NCBI GenBank assembly: GCA_039819285.1
Contig: JBCBSH010000002.1
Span: 1-64,000 of the forward strand
From: JANQGH01 sp039819285
GTDB lineage: Bacteria; Pseudomonadota; Alphaproteobacteria; DSM-16000; Inquilinaceae
Reading direction: 5' to 3'
DNA: 64,000 nt
The translations under genes and the position numbers were made by a program. Below the pieces are notes generated by a model that was not told the DNA's origin, ran no database searches, and worked only from the letters and a program-made list of their open reading frames with translations. Shown here piece by piece: positions 51,586 through 60,457 of the stretch. The first letter of the stretch is position 1; every line of letters begins with the position of its first letter.

Positions 51586-52568
51586 CCGCGCTCAGCCGAC
51601 TGGTTCGGGCGCGCGAGGCCGGCCTCGTCGTCATGCTGGTGATCCTGGCGGTGGTGGTCGCGGCGATCCAGCCGCGTTTTCTCACGGTCGGAACGCTCGA
51701 CATCATCCTGCTGGCCATCCCGCTGATCCTGGTCGCGGCGATGGGCCAGATGATGGTGATCGTCGCCCGCCATGTCGACCTGTCGATCGGTTCGATCCTG
51801 GGTTTCGCCTCGATCGCCGTCGGCATGATGTTCCGCGATATCCCGGAAATGCCGCTTTGGCTGGGTTTCATCCTGGCGATCGCGATCGGTGCCGGGCTTG
51901 GCTTCGTCAACGGGTTGGTCATCGCGCTGTTCCGGTTGCCGGCGATCATCGTGACGTTGGGCACGCTCAGCCTCTATCGGGGGCTGATTTTCATCCTGTC
52001 CGGCGGCCGCCAGGTTGATCCCAACCACATTCCCGAAGCGCTGATCCGCATGGCGCAAACCTCGCCCATCGGCGTGCCCTGGATCGTGATCATTGCCTTT
52101 CTGACCGCGCTGCTGGCTTACATCTTCTTGCGCCATCTGCGCCTGGGTCGCGAGATCTATGCCGCCGGCTCGAATCCGGACGCCGCCCGCCTGCGGGGCA
52201 TTCGGGTCAATCGGGTGACCCTGGTCGTGTTCTCGCTGTCCGGCGCCATGGCGGGCCTCGCCGGCCTGATGTACGCCGCGCGCTTCGGCTATGTGAACCC
52301 GGGCATCACCGGCGTCGGGTTCGAGTTGACGGTGATCGCTGCCGTCGTCATCGGCGGCGTTTCGATCAATGGCGGCATCGGCACGGTGCCGGGCGTCGTT
52401 TTGGGTGTGCTACTGCTCGGCGCGGTCAGCGTCGCGTTGCCGATCCTCGGCATCTCCGGCTTTTGGCAGGACGCGATCTACGGCGCCATCATCGTCATCG
52501 CGCTGATCGTCGACGGCTCGGTCCGGGCCGGCGGCCTGGTCCGTCTGGTCACTGGGAGGGGCGGATGA
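51582..52568 (+). CDS. Sugar ABC transporter permease, RbsC/RhaP-like
   Basis: A 328-residue inner-membrane permease with about nine segments. The CUT2 hallmark MGQMMVIVARHVDLSIGSIL lies near the N-terminus, and YAAGSNPDAARLRGIRVNRV in the cytoplasmic loop is the ATPase contact. It is coupled to its neighbours by ATGA overlaps on both sides and pairs with the second permease. Confidence 0.92.
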   Translation: MTALSRLVRAREAGLVVMLVILAVVVAAIQPRFLTVGTLDIILLAIPLILVAAMGQMMVIVARHVDLSIGSILGFASIAVGMMFRDIPEMPLWLGFILAIAIGAGLGFVNGLVIALFRLPAIIVTLGTLSLYRGLIFILSGGRQVDPNHIPEALIRMAQTSPIGVPWIVIIAFLTALLAYIFLRHLRLGREIYAAGSNPDAARLRGIRVNRVTLVVFSLSGAMAGLAGLMYAARFGYVNPGITGVGFELTVIAAVVIGGVSINGGIGTVPGVVLGVLLLGAVSVALPILGISGFWQDAIYGAIIVIALIVDGSVRAGGLVRLVTGRGG

Positions 52569-53548
52569 GCGCGGCGGAAACCTTCGATGCTGCGAAGGCC
52601 AGGCCGCTATGGCATCGCATCGTCGTCCGGCCGGAGTCCGTCACCCTGCTGCTGCTGATCGGCGCGGTCTTCGTCAGTGCCTGGCTGTCGCCCTTCTTCG
52701 CCGACCTTCGTTTCGTCCTGGAATCGGCGACCTTCTACATAGAGTTCGGCATCATCGCGCTGATGCTGACCCTGGTGGTGGTTTCCGGCGAGATCGATCT
52801 ATCCGTGGCCGCGACCATGGCCCTGTCCGCATGCCTGTTCGGCATCGCCCATCGCGCCGGGCTCGGCATGCCGGTGGCGATCCTGATCGGGCTTGGTTCC
52901 GGTGCACTGATGGGCTTGTTCAACGGCGTGCTGGTGACGGTCTTCCGGCTGCCCTCGATCATCGCCACCATCGGCACGATGGTGCTTTATCGGGGCATTG
53001 CCCAGGTGATCGCCGGCGACCGATCCGTCGGCGGCTTCCCCGACTGGTTCGTCGGCATCGACTTCATCGCCGTCGGCATCATGCCGGTGCCGGTCATCAT
53101 CTTCGTCGTTTTGGCGATCCTGCTCGGCCTGGTGCTGGGCAGCACGCTGTTCGGACGCCAGATCTACCAGACGGGCACCAACCCGATCGCTGCCAGGCAC
53201 GCAGGCATCCGGGTCGGCCGGCTGAAGATGATCCTGTTCATCGCCTCCGGCCTGACCAGTGCGGTGGGTGGCCTATTAATGGCCTCGCGCCTGGGTGTCG
53301 TGCGCTACGACCTGGCGACCGGCGGTGAGCTTCAGGTCGTGCTGATCGTCATGCTCGGCGGCACCTACATCTTCGGCGGTCGCGGCACGATCGCCGGCAC
53401 CTTCTTGGCCTTATGGCTGCTGATCATCATCCAGACGGGGATGACAGTGGCCAATATCGCCATTGAAGCCCAGCTAACGGTGCTGGGTCTGCTTCTAATC
53501 CTCGCCATCATTTCGGCCAACGCGATCTATGCCGGCGGCCGACGATGA
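52565..53548 (+). CDS. Sugar ABC transporter permease, RbsC/RhaQ-like
   Basis: A 327-residue partner permease with about nine segments. TLVVVSGEIDLSVAATMALS is the CUT2 hallmark, and YQTGTNPIAARHAGIRVGRL is the coupling loop. Two different permeases in one operon are typical of the RhaSTPQ rhamnose importer, unlike ribose systems that use one. The ATG at 52565 lies in the overlap with the previous stop. Confidence 0.92.
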   Translation: MSAAETFDAAKARPLWHRIVVRPESVTLLLLIGAVFVSAWLSPFFADLRFVLESATFYIEFGIIALMLTLVVVSGEIDLSVAATMALSACLFGIAHRAGLGMPVAILIGLGSGALMGLFNGVLVTVFRLPSIIATIGTMVLYRGIAQVIAGDRSVGGFPDWFVGIDFIAVGIMPVPVIIFVVLAILLGLVLGSTLFGRQIYQTGTNPIAARHAGIRVGRLKMILFIASGLTSAVGGLLMASRLGVVRYDLATGGELQVVLIVMLGGTYIFGGRGTIAGTFLALWLLIIIQTGMTVANIAIEAQLTVLGLLLILAIISANAIYAGGRR

Positions 53549-53597
53549 TGGGTGGGTTGGCATCATCAACAACGGATCACCGAAGGGAGAGAAGACC

Positions 53598-54596
53598 ATG
53601 AAGAAACTGATGTTGATCGCAAGCGCGGCCGCCATCGGCCTGATGGCCGGGGCCGCCACCGCCCAGGATCAGGTGGAGATCGTCTACATTCCGAAGAATA
53701 CGGGTAACCCGTACTTCGACAGCATCATCGGCGGCTTCGCCGATGCCTGCGCCGAGCTAGGCTGCAGCTTCACCACAGTGGCACCGGCAACCGCCGAGGC
53801 GACCTCGCAGATCCCGTTCATCACCGCACAGATCCAGCGCGGCGTTGACGTGATCGCGATCTCGCCGAACAGCCCGGATGCGCTGAACCAGGTGTTCGAC
53901 CGGGCGCGGTCGCGCGGCATCCAGGTGCTGATCGTGAACTCCGACATTCCGGGCAGCGAGGATCATCGCGACGCGGCCATCCTGCCGGTCGATTTCACCA
54001 CCATCGGTCCGGCCCAGGTCGAGCTCTTGGGCTCCATGATCAACTATGACGGCGAGATCGCCATCCTGTCGGCCACGACGGACGCGCCCGACCAGAATGT
54101 CTGGATCGCCGACATGCAGTCGGTGCTGGAGAGCGATTCGGCCTACGCGGATATGGATCTCGTCACCATCGCCTATGGCGACGACGACCCGCAGAAGTCG
54201 ACGACGGAGGCCGAGGCGCTGCTGGCCAACTATCCCGACCTGGCGGGCATCATCTCGCCGACCACGGTGGGTGTCGCCGCCGCGGCTCAGGTCGTTGAGA
54301 CGGCCGGACGGGCACCGGATCTGCAGGTCACGGGCCTGGGCACGCCCAACCAGATGCGCCGGTTCATCGAGAACGGCACGGTCGAGGCGTTTCAGCTTTG
54401 GAGCCCGTACAATCAGGGCTTGCTGGCCGCGCACTTCGCCATGGGGGTGAATGACGGCTCGATCACCAATGAACCGGGCCAGACCTTCGACGTGCCGAAC
54501 CTCGGCACCATCACGATCGGCGACGACAATGTGATCCTGACCCAGGATCAGCCGACCACGTTCAACGCCGAGAACATCGACGACTTTAACTTCTGA
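53598..54596 (+). CDS. Sugar ABC transporter substrate-binding protein, RhaS-like
   Basis: A 332-residue periplasmic protein of the ribose/rhamnose binding type. The signal peptide ends near TAQD (about residue 22). The mature start VEIVYIPKNTGNPYFDSIIG matches what I recall of rhizobial RhaS. The sugar-cleft region DVIAISPNSPDALNQVFDRA and the segment QLWSPYNQGLLAAHFAMG also fit. A strong GGGAGAGAAG ribosome site precedes the ATG. A hairpin follows the gene. Confidence 0.88.
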   Translation: MKKLMLIASAAAIGLMAGAATAQDQVEIVYIPKNTGNPYFDSIIGGFADACAELGCSFTTVAPATAEATSQIPFITAQIQRGVDVIAISPNSPDALNQVFDRARSRGIQVLIVNSDIPGSEDHRDAAILPVDFTTIGPAQVELLGSMINYDGEIAILSATTDAPDQNVWIADMQSVLESDSAYADMDLVTIAYGDDDPQKSTTEAEALLANYPDLAGIISPTTVGVAAAAQVVETAGRAPDLQVTGLGTPNQMRRFIENGTVEAFQLWSPYNQGLLAAHFAMGVNDGSITNEPGQTFDVPNLGTITIGDDNVILTQDQPTTFNAENIDDFNF

Positions 54597-54603
54597 TCCC
54601 CTG

Positions 54604-54631
54604 TGCCTGGGCGACGCCGGTCGTCCAGGCA
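54604..54631 (+). terminator. 12-bp hairpin after the binding-protein gene
   Basis: TGCCTGGGCGAC and GTCGTCCAGGCA pair over 12 positions (one G-T) around a GCCG loop, 7 bases after the rhaS-like stop. Only a mixed CCCCTTCTCTTA follows, so it is probably a partial terminator or mRNA end protector that favours the binding protein over the enzymes downstream. Confidence 0.55.
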
Positions 54632-54653
54632 CCCCTTCTCTTAGGACCGCTTA

Positions 54654-55844
54654 ATGAACAGATTCCGCATCGCCGACATTCGCGCCCATGTCATTGAGCA
54701 AAGCGGCTCGGGCGGCGACTATCACGATCAGGCCGAGGGCCACTGGCTGATCGACAGCCTGATCGCCAACCCGATGTCCGGCTATGCGGACTACAAGGCC
54801 TCGCGCACAAGTTGGGGCATCGCCGTTCTCGGCAGCATCCTGATCGAGGTCGAGACCGAGGACGGCACCATCGGTGTGGCCACCGGATTGGGTGGCCCGC
54901 CCGCCTGCTTCATGGTCGAACGCCATTTCCGCCGGTTTTTGATCGGCGCCGATATCCGCGACGTGGCCCTGTTATGGGACCAGATGTACCGGGCCAGCAT
55001 GCCCTACGGCCGCAAGGGCGTGACGCTGGCGGCGATCAGTGTCGTCGATCTGGCCCTCTGGGACGCGGTCGGCCTGGTGCGGAGCGAGCCGGTCTACAGG
55101 ATGATTGGCGGCGCGACCAAGCCTGACATCCCGCTCTATTGCACCGGGCCCCGGCCCGATCTCGCGCGCGAGATGGGCTTTTGGGGCGGCAAGGTGCCGC
55201 TGCCGCACGGTCCCGGCGATGGTGCAGAGGGCCTGCGCGCCAACCGTGCCTTCCTGGCTGACCACCGCAGCAAGGCCGGACCCGACTTCCCGTTGATGGT
55301 CGACTGCTACATGTCCCTGACCGTGCCGTACGCCGTCGATCTGGCCGAGACGGTGCGCGATCTCGGCATCTATTGGCTGGAGGAGGTCTTGCCGCCCGAC
55401 GATTTCGACGGCCACACGCTTTTGAAGCAGCGGGTGCCGTGGATGCGCTGGACCACGGGCGAGCACGAATACACCCGCTATGGCTTTCGCAAGCTGATCG
55501 AAACCCGGTCGGTCGACATTCTGCAGCCCGATATGATGTGGCTCGGCGGCCTGACCGAGGCGCTACGCGTTTCGGCCATGGCGGCTGCCTACGACATTCC
55601 CGTCGTGCCCCATGGCAGTGGTGCCTACAGTTATCACTTCGTCATGGCCCAGCCGCATTCGGCGTTTTGCGAGTATCTGATCTCCAGCCCGGCCGGCGAC
55701 GCGATTGAGCCTGTCTTCGGCGATCTGTTCGAGGGCGAGATCCTGCCGGAGAACGGTCGCATCCATCCGGGCGATGCGCCCGGCTTCGGGCTGACGTTGA
55801 ACCGGGACACGGTCCGGCTGAACCGGCCTTATGCCGAATCCTGA
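54654..55844 (+). CDS. rhmD: L-rhamnonate dehydratase (enolase superfamily)
   Basis: A 396-residue acid-sugar dehydratase of the mandelate-racemase branch, forming 2-keto-3-deoxy-L-rhamnonate. The N-terminal GSGGDYHDQAEGHWLIDSLI is a RhmD mark. Metal ligands lie in LMVDCYMS, YWLEEVLPP and TTGEHEYT, and the catalytic His in VVPHGSGAYSYHF. IQ-type region ILQPDMMWLGGLTEALR and the ending GFGLTLNRD also match E. coli RhmD as I recall it. Some homologues prefer L-mannonate or L-lyxonate, so rhamnonate is the best rather than the only reading. Confidence 0.88.
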   Translation: MNRFRIADIRAHVIEQSGSGGDYHDQAEGHWLIDSLIANPMSGYADYKASRTSWGIAVLGSILIEVETEDGTIGVATGLGGPPACFMVERHFRRFLIGADIRDVALLWDQMYRASMPYGRKGVTLAAISVVDLALWDAVGLVRSEPVYRMIGGATKPDIPLYCTGPRPDLAREMGFWGGKVPLPHGPGDGAEGLRANRAFLADHRSKAGPDFPLMVDCYMSLTVPYAVDLAETVRDLGIYWLEEVLPPDDFDGHTLLKQRVPWMRWTTGEHEYTRYGFRKLIETRSVDILQPDMMWLGGLTEALRVSAMAAAYDIPVVPHGSGAYSYHFVMAQPHSAFCEYLISSPAGDAIEPVFGDLFEGEILPENGRIHPGDAPGFGLTLNRDTVRLNRPYAES

Positions 55845-55870
55845 CCCAGGCCCCTTAAGGAAAGACAGTC

Positions 55871-56623
55871 ATGAACCAGTTGGACCTCGACGGTCGCGTC
55901 GCGATCGTCACCGGCGGCGCCCAAGGCATTGGCCTGGCGATCGGCGAACGCATTCTGGCCTCCGGCGGCAAGGTCAGCCTTTGGGACCGGGACGCGCCGT
56001 TGTTGACCAAGACGATTGCCGACCTCGCGGCAGGAGATGCGGTCGACGGTACGGAGGTGGACATCGCCGATCTCGCCTCGGTCGAGGCTGCGACGAAGGC
56101 CACGGTCGACCGTTTCGGCCGGATCGACATTCTGATCAACAACGCCGCCATCGTCGGCCCGAACGCACCGACCTGGGAATATCCAGCCGACGCCTTCGCC
56201 GACGTCGTGCGCATCGGCCTGAACGGCACGTTCCATTGCTGTCGCGCGGTCGTGCCGCACATGGTCGACCAGAACTACGGGCGCATCGTCAATGTCAGCT
56301 CGGTCGCCGGTAAGGAGGGCAACCCGAACGCCGTCGCCTACAGCTCCATGAAGGCCGGCGTCATCGCGCTGACCAAGTCGCTCGGCAAGGAACTGGCCTC
56401 CCACGACATCTCGGTGAACTGCGTCACACCGGCCGTTGCCAAAACCGCGATGGGCATGAGCCAGAAGCCGGAGCACATCGCCTACATCCTGTCGAAGGTG
56501 CCCCGCGGGCGCATGCTGGAACTCGACGAAGCCGCCGCCATGGTCTGCTGGCTGGCGAGCGAAGAGAACTCGTTCACCACTGCCGCTGTCTTCGACCTGA
56601 GTGGCGGCCGCGCGACCTATTGA
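55871..56623 (+). CDS. SDR dehydrogenase of the deoxysugar operon
   Basis: A 250-residue short-chain dehydrogenase. The cofactor motif is VTGGAQGIGLAIG, NNAA is in ILINNAAIVGP, the serine is in VNVSSVAGKEG, and the catalytic YxxxK is in VAYSSMKAGVIAL. In the known pathway an SDR serves either as sugar 1-dehydrogenase or as 2-keto-3-deoxyrhamnonate 4-dehydrogenase. Its place directly after the dehydratase favours the second, but this is inference. It ends the operon; an AT-rich 149-base gap follows. Confidence 0.82.
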   Translation: MNQLDLDGRVAIVTGGAQGIGLAIGERILASGGKVSLWDRDAPLLTKTIADLAAGDAVDGTEVDIADLASVEAATKATVDRFGRIDILINNAAIVGPNAPTWEYPADAFADVVRIGLNGTFHCCRAVVPHMVDQNYGRIVNVSSVAGKEGNPNAVAYSSMKAGVIALTKSLGKELASHDISVNCVTPAVAKTAMGMSQKPEHIAYILSKVPRGRMLELDEAAAMVCWLASEENSFTTAAVFDLSGGRATY

Positions 56624-56772
56624 GGCCGCACGTGTCGGCACCATAGAATTTTGTCGATATTTTGTGCTGATTGAGGAGATATCCGTAATAAATTTGTGAT
56701 CGCGCCAGAGTTCCGACGGAATCGGGCCAGACCCTCGCCCAACGATAATCAAAACATGATGGGGGACGGGTC

Positions 56773-58308
56773 ATGGCGCGTCGGGGGATCACACACACAT
56801 CGGTTTTGGCTTTGGCGGTCTTCTCGGCAGGTGTCGCGGTAACCCGTTCCCTCGCCGAGGAGCCGTCGCCAGTCGATCAGGATCTGCTGAATGAAATGGT
56901 CGCGCACGACCCGGGCGAGGCGTTCATCTATGCGTTCGACGCGGGCGACGAGCTCACCGAGGCGACATTCACCAGCGAGCGGGGCGTGGGCGCCTATGTC
57001 GGCGAACTTCTGCGCTTCACCAGGATGCCGCGACCAGACCTCACGGGACCCGGCGAGTGGTCCCAGCATTTGCCGATGCGCGAGGGCGGCCCAAACGCGA
57101 CCTCGTGCATCTCCTGCCACAGCGTGCCGACCGCCAATGGTGCTGGAGGCGTGGCGCTGAACGTTCTGGTCGATCCGCTGCATATCGGCGAGCCGGCCCA
57201 GTATTTGGAGCGCAACACGCTGCATCTGTTCGCGCTTGGCGCCGTCCAGCGGCTGGCGGAAGAAATGACCAGCGATTTGCAGGGGCAGCGCGAAGCTCTG
57301 GAGACGCGGGTCTGCGAATCCGGCGAACCGGACGTTCAGGCGTTGATCGCCAATGGCGTCGCGTTTGGGGTGATCGGGGCAGAGCGCGTTGCCGAGGCGC
57401 CGTGCGAGATTGCCTTTGTCACCACCGGCATCGAAGGCGTCGATGAGGACCTGGTGATCCGCCCGTTTGGCTGGAAGGGGACGCACGCGACCATTCGGGC
57501 TTTCACGCGCGGCGCGGCCCACAACGAACTCGGCATGCAGGCGGTCGAACTGATCGGCGACGCGGATGGGGACTTCGACGGTGTCACGAACGAGCTGACG
57601 GTTGGCGACCTAACCGCGCTTGCCATCTACATGGCCGCGCTGGAGCGGCCGACAAGCCTGGTTGAGCTGGCCGATCACGGCATCGTCGAACTGGAGGACG
57701 AGCAGCGCAGCGCCATCATGCGTGGAGAGCAGGCCTTTGCCGATGCCGGCTGTGGCTCCTGTCATGTGCCGTCCATGACCTTGCGCGATCCAATGTTTCA
57801 GGAACCCAGCGCGCATCCCAACTTTGGCGAGGCGGTCCTGCCGAATGGAGACGAGGCGGCGGCCCATGGGCTGCACGCCGCCCGTCCGGTTTCATTCGAT
57901 CTGACCGCCGACCAGCCCAACAACCGGATCGAATTGGCCGACGGCAGCGTCGTGCATCTGGGCGCCTTCGAGCGCACCGAGAATGGCGGCGCATTGATCC
58001 GCTGGTACAGCGATTTCAGGCGCCACGAGATGGGACCGGCGCTCGCGGACCCTGTTGACGCGTTCGGCATCGGCGCCTCGGTCTGGCCGACGCGGTCGCT
58101 TGCCGGGGTGGGCTCGACGGGCCCGTGGCTGCACAACGGCCATGCCACGACCTTGCATGAGGCGATCATTGCCCATGGCGGCGAGGCGGCCGCCAGCCGC
58201 GATGCCTATCTCGCATTGTCGGCGGAGGAGCGCGCCAATCTGGTCGCCTTCCTGGAAAACCTGGTGATCTACACCGATCCCCACGCGGAGGAAGAAGACG
58301 ACCCCTGA
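56773..58308 (+). CDS. Di-heme c-type oxidoreductase-like protein (DHOR/DUF1111-like)
   Basis: A 511-residue exported protein. A signal peptide (about residues 1-28) leads to two heme c motifs: CISCH at 112-116 and CGSCH at 327-331. The C-terminal WPTRSLAGVGSTGPWLHNGH with the likely axial-ligand His or Met region, and the EERANLVAFLENL ending, are usual for periplasmic di-heme electron-transfer proteins. It may oxidise thiols or act as an electron donor or peroxidase. It stands alone, and no partner is nearby. The start is ATG after GGGGGACGGGTC. Confidence 0.75.
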   Translation: MARRGITHTSVLALAVFSAGVAVTRSLAEEPSPVDQDLLNEMVAHDPGEAFIYAFDAGDELTEATFTSERGVGAYVGELLRFTRMPRPDLTGPGEWSQHLPMREGGPNATSCISCHSVPTANGAGGVALNVLVDPLHIGEPAQYLERNTLHLFALGAVQRLAEEMTSDLQGQREALETRVCESGEPDVQALIANGVAFGVIGAERVAEAPCEIAFVTTGIEGVDEDLVIRPFGWKGTHATIRAFTRGAAHNELGMQAVELIGDADGDFDGVTNELTVGDLTALAIYMAALERPTSLVELADHGIVELEDEQRSAIMRGEQAFADAGCGSCHVPSMTLRDPMFQEPSAHPNFGEAVLPNGDEAAAHGLHAARPVSFDLTADQPNNRIELADGSVVHLGAFERTENGGALIRWYSDFRRHEMGPALADPVDAFGIGASVWPTRSLAGVGSTGPWLHNGHATTLHEAIIAHGGEAAASRDAYLALSAEERANLVAFLENLVIYTDPHAEEEDDP

Positions 58309-58369
58309 TGCAGGCGAGACCTACCCTGTCTTGCTTGATCGCACCGCGACCGGGCGCAGTGTCTGCGTC

Positions 58370-59770
58370 TCAGGCGGCCGCGCGGCCGGCTCCGCCGATA
58401 ATCCGTGCGATCACGGCGCGGCCGCTGTGAACCGCGCCCTCGACATAGCCCCAGAACCGATCGTCGATTTCCGCGCCGGCGAACCGGACCCTTCCGCCCC
58501 AGGCGGCGAGACGCGCGACTGCGTCGGGATTACCGCCCGCGCGAACAAACGCATTGTACCCACCGCCGGACCACGGGTGGTCCACCCAGACTGCTTCGGC
58601 GATCTCGCGCGGTGCCCGGGTCTGGTCGCCGAAAGCCTCGCTCAGACGCCGTAACAGCCGGGCTTGCCGCTCGCTTTTGGGCAAGGCCGCCCATTTCCGC
58701 GCCAGAGGCCCGCCTTGAAACGCGACCAGTCGGGGCGGCGACCCGTCGTCGAGACTACCGTCCATGACCGCCAGGCCAGGCGGATCGGCGAAGGTTGCCG
58801 ACCCGCTGAAACCCCCCAGCCGCCAAAACGGGGTGTCGAAGACGAGCAGCGTCTTGATCATGTCGCCGGCGCGGAATGAGGATAGAAGCCCGACGAGGTC
58901 GTCGGCGTCGGGCATGTCGAACGTTATTTTCGTAGCCACAGTGGGCGGAACGGCAACGACGACGGCATCGGCCGTCCAGGAGCCGGCGTCCGTCGTCGCC
59001 TCGACCCGTTTTGACAAGTGCCGGATATGCCGCACAGGTGCACCCAAGCGCGGCGTTCGGCGCAGGCTGGAGGCGAGCTGGTCGATGATCATGACCATGC
59101 CCCGCGAGAAGTGGAATTCGGCGTCGTCCCGCTCCGACGCGTAGCGTGCGAAGAGATCTCTGACGGCATGTGCGTTGATCTCCTCGGGCGGACCACCAAG
59201 GATCTCGGAGAAGAGGGAGAACGCGATGGCATGCTCCTCCGGCGACAAGAGCAAGGCGCGCAGGGCTGCCGCGAGGCTGTCTCGGTGGAAGGGCTGCTTT
59301 TCAACCAGCAGCTTTAAGCCGCGCCCGGCCTCGCCGACGCTCTCCCAGGGCGTATTCCACCATTTCCACTTCAGCCGCAGCGCGCGCAACGCCTCGCCGA
59401 AACTGTCCCAGCTAACCACCTGCTCTTCCAACAACTCATAGATCTCTTCGACCGATATCAGGTCTTCAGCGCGCAAGGCTTCCTCGCCGACCATACACAG
59501 GTAGATCCCGCCCCGTGCAACCGGCGCCGGATGCAGGCCCGCCTGGGCCGCGACCTCAAGGACGGCGCCCATGTCGCCGTTCACCAATTGCGCGCCCTCG
59601 TCGAACACGCCGCCGCTTTCCAGCGGTACCGTCCGAACGCGGCCGCCCAGGCGATCCTGCGCCTCCAGCACTTGGCAGGTGAGGCCCGCCTGTTCCGCCG
59701 CAACGGCCGCGGCAAGGCCTGCCGCGCCGCCACCGACGACAAGCACGTTGACATCGTTCGTCTGCTTCAT
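58370..59770 (-). CDS. NAD(P)/FAD-dependent amine-oxidase-like oxidoreductase
   Basis: A 466-residue flavoprotein. The FAD motif VLVVGGGAAGLAAAVAAEQA, followed by EAQDRLGGRVRT, is the amine-oxidase/protoporphyrinogen-oxidase type fold, and the C-terminal GGRVRFAGAEIDDRFWGYVE is the matching second FAD contact. The substrate (an amine, carotenoid or similar) is unknown. The ATG at 59770 is chosen over an in-frame TTG at 59815 because the flavin strand starts shortly after it. It is divergent from the TetR gene across a strong operator. Confidence 0.82.
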   Translation of the reverse strand: MKQTNDVNVLVVGGGAAGLAAAVAAEQAGLTCQVLEAQDRLGGRVRTVPLESGGVFDEGAQLVNGDMGAVLEVAAQAGLHPAPVARGGIYLCMVGEEALRAEDLISVEEIYELLEEQVVSWDSFGEALRALRLKWKWWNTPWESVGEAGRGLKLLVEKQPFHRDSLAAALRALLLSPEEHAIAFSLFSEILGGPPEEINAHAVRDLFARYASERDDAEFHFSRGMVMIIDQLASSLRRTPRLGAPVRHIRHLSKRVEATTDAGSWTADAVVVAVPPTVATKITFDMPDADDLVGLLSSFRAGDMIKTLLVFDTPFWRLGGFSGSATFADPPGLAVMDGSLDDGSPPRLVAFQGGPLARKWAALPKSERQARLLRRLSEAFGDQTRAPREIAEAVWVDHPWSGGGYNAFVRAGGNPDAVARLAAWGGRVRFAGAEIDDRFWGYVEGAVHSGRAVIARIIGGAGRAAA

Positions 59771-59783
59771 GACATTCACTGAG

Positions 59784-59815
59784 TTGAGCGACCGTTCAAT
59801 TGAACAAGTGCTCAA
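59784..59815. promoter_or_regulatory. TetR operator, composite palindrome
   Basis: A perfect 12-bp palindrome GTTCAATTGAAC at 59794-59805 sits exactly at the centre of outer arms TTGAGC (59784-59789) and GCTCAA (59810-59815). The whole is 32 bases with only the two 4-base connectors unmatched. GTTCAATTGAAC-like cores are typical of BetI-type TetR sites. It lies between the oxidase gene and the TetR gene, so one protein can control both. Confidence 0.75.
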
Positions 59816-59854
59816 TTCGGTTCAGGAAGTCAAGAGGGCAGACAGCTGTCGCGC

Positions 59855-60433
59855 ATGTCGGGCGAAGATCGCCGCAAACAGATCGTCGAAACGGCGATCG
59901 ACGTCATCCTTCAAAAGGGCCTGGCACAGGCCGCGACCAGGGATGTCACACGCGCCCTAGGCGTGGGGTCGGGCCTGCTGCATCACTATTTCCCATCCTG
60001 GGCCGAGTTGCGGGCCGAGGCTGTGCGACTGGCCGCGACGCGGGAGATCGAGGCCGTAAAGGCGCTGGTCGAGGGCGTGCCGGCCTGCGAGGCACTTGAG
60101 CGCGTCGCCGACTGGATGGTCGACGACGAGGATATGCAGCATTGGCGGCTTTGGCTGAATGCCCTGGACGAGGCCCATCGCGACGACCTTTTGGCCGAGG
60201 TCATGAACGCCGCCTTGCTGGACTGGCACCGAATGATTGCAGGTCTTTTGGTCAGGCTTGGCGAGGAAAGAGGTGCGACAACATCCAATGCCGATGACGC
60301 CGCTTGGCGCGTCACCGCTCTGATGGATGGGCTTGCGAGTGCGATGCTGGTCAAAGGGTCGGCCATGACCGCGAGGACAGCGCGCGTGCTGTTGAAGCAG
60401 CAGTTGCGCCTTGACTGCGGGCGGCAGGTTTAG
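59855..60433 (+). CDS. TetR family transcriptional regulator (BetI-like)
   Basis: A 192-residue regulator. The N-terminal HTH is QIVETAIDVILQKGLAQAAT followed by VTRALGVGSGLLHHYFPSW, the usual TetR recognition helix, and the C-terminal helical domain resembles the BetI type (WRVTALMDGLASAMLVKG). It is divergent from the flavoprotein gene and probably senses its substrate. The ATG follows a weak ribosome site. It is convergent with the enolase-like gene, 24 bases apart. Confidence 0.88.
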   Translation: MSGEDRRKQIVETAIDVILQKGLAQAATRDVTRALGVGSGLLHHYFPSWAELRAEAVRLAATREIEAVKALVEGVPACEALERVADWMVDDEDMQHWRLWLNALDEAHRDDLLAEVMNAALLDWHRMIAGLLVRLGEERGATTSNADDAAWRVTALMDGLASAMLVKGSAMTARTARVLLKQQLRLDCGRQV

Positions 60434-60457
60434 CCTGCGGCCCATCGCGGCGTTCGG

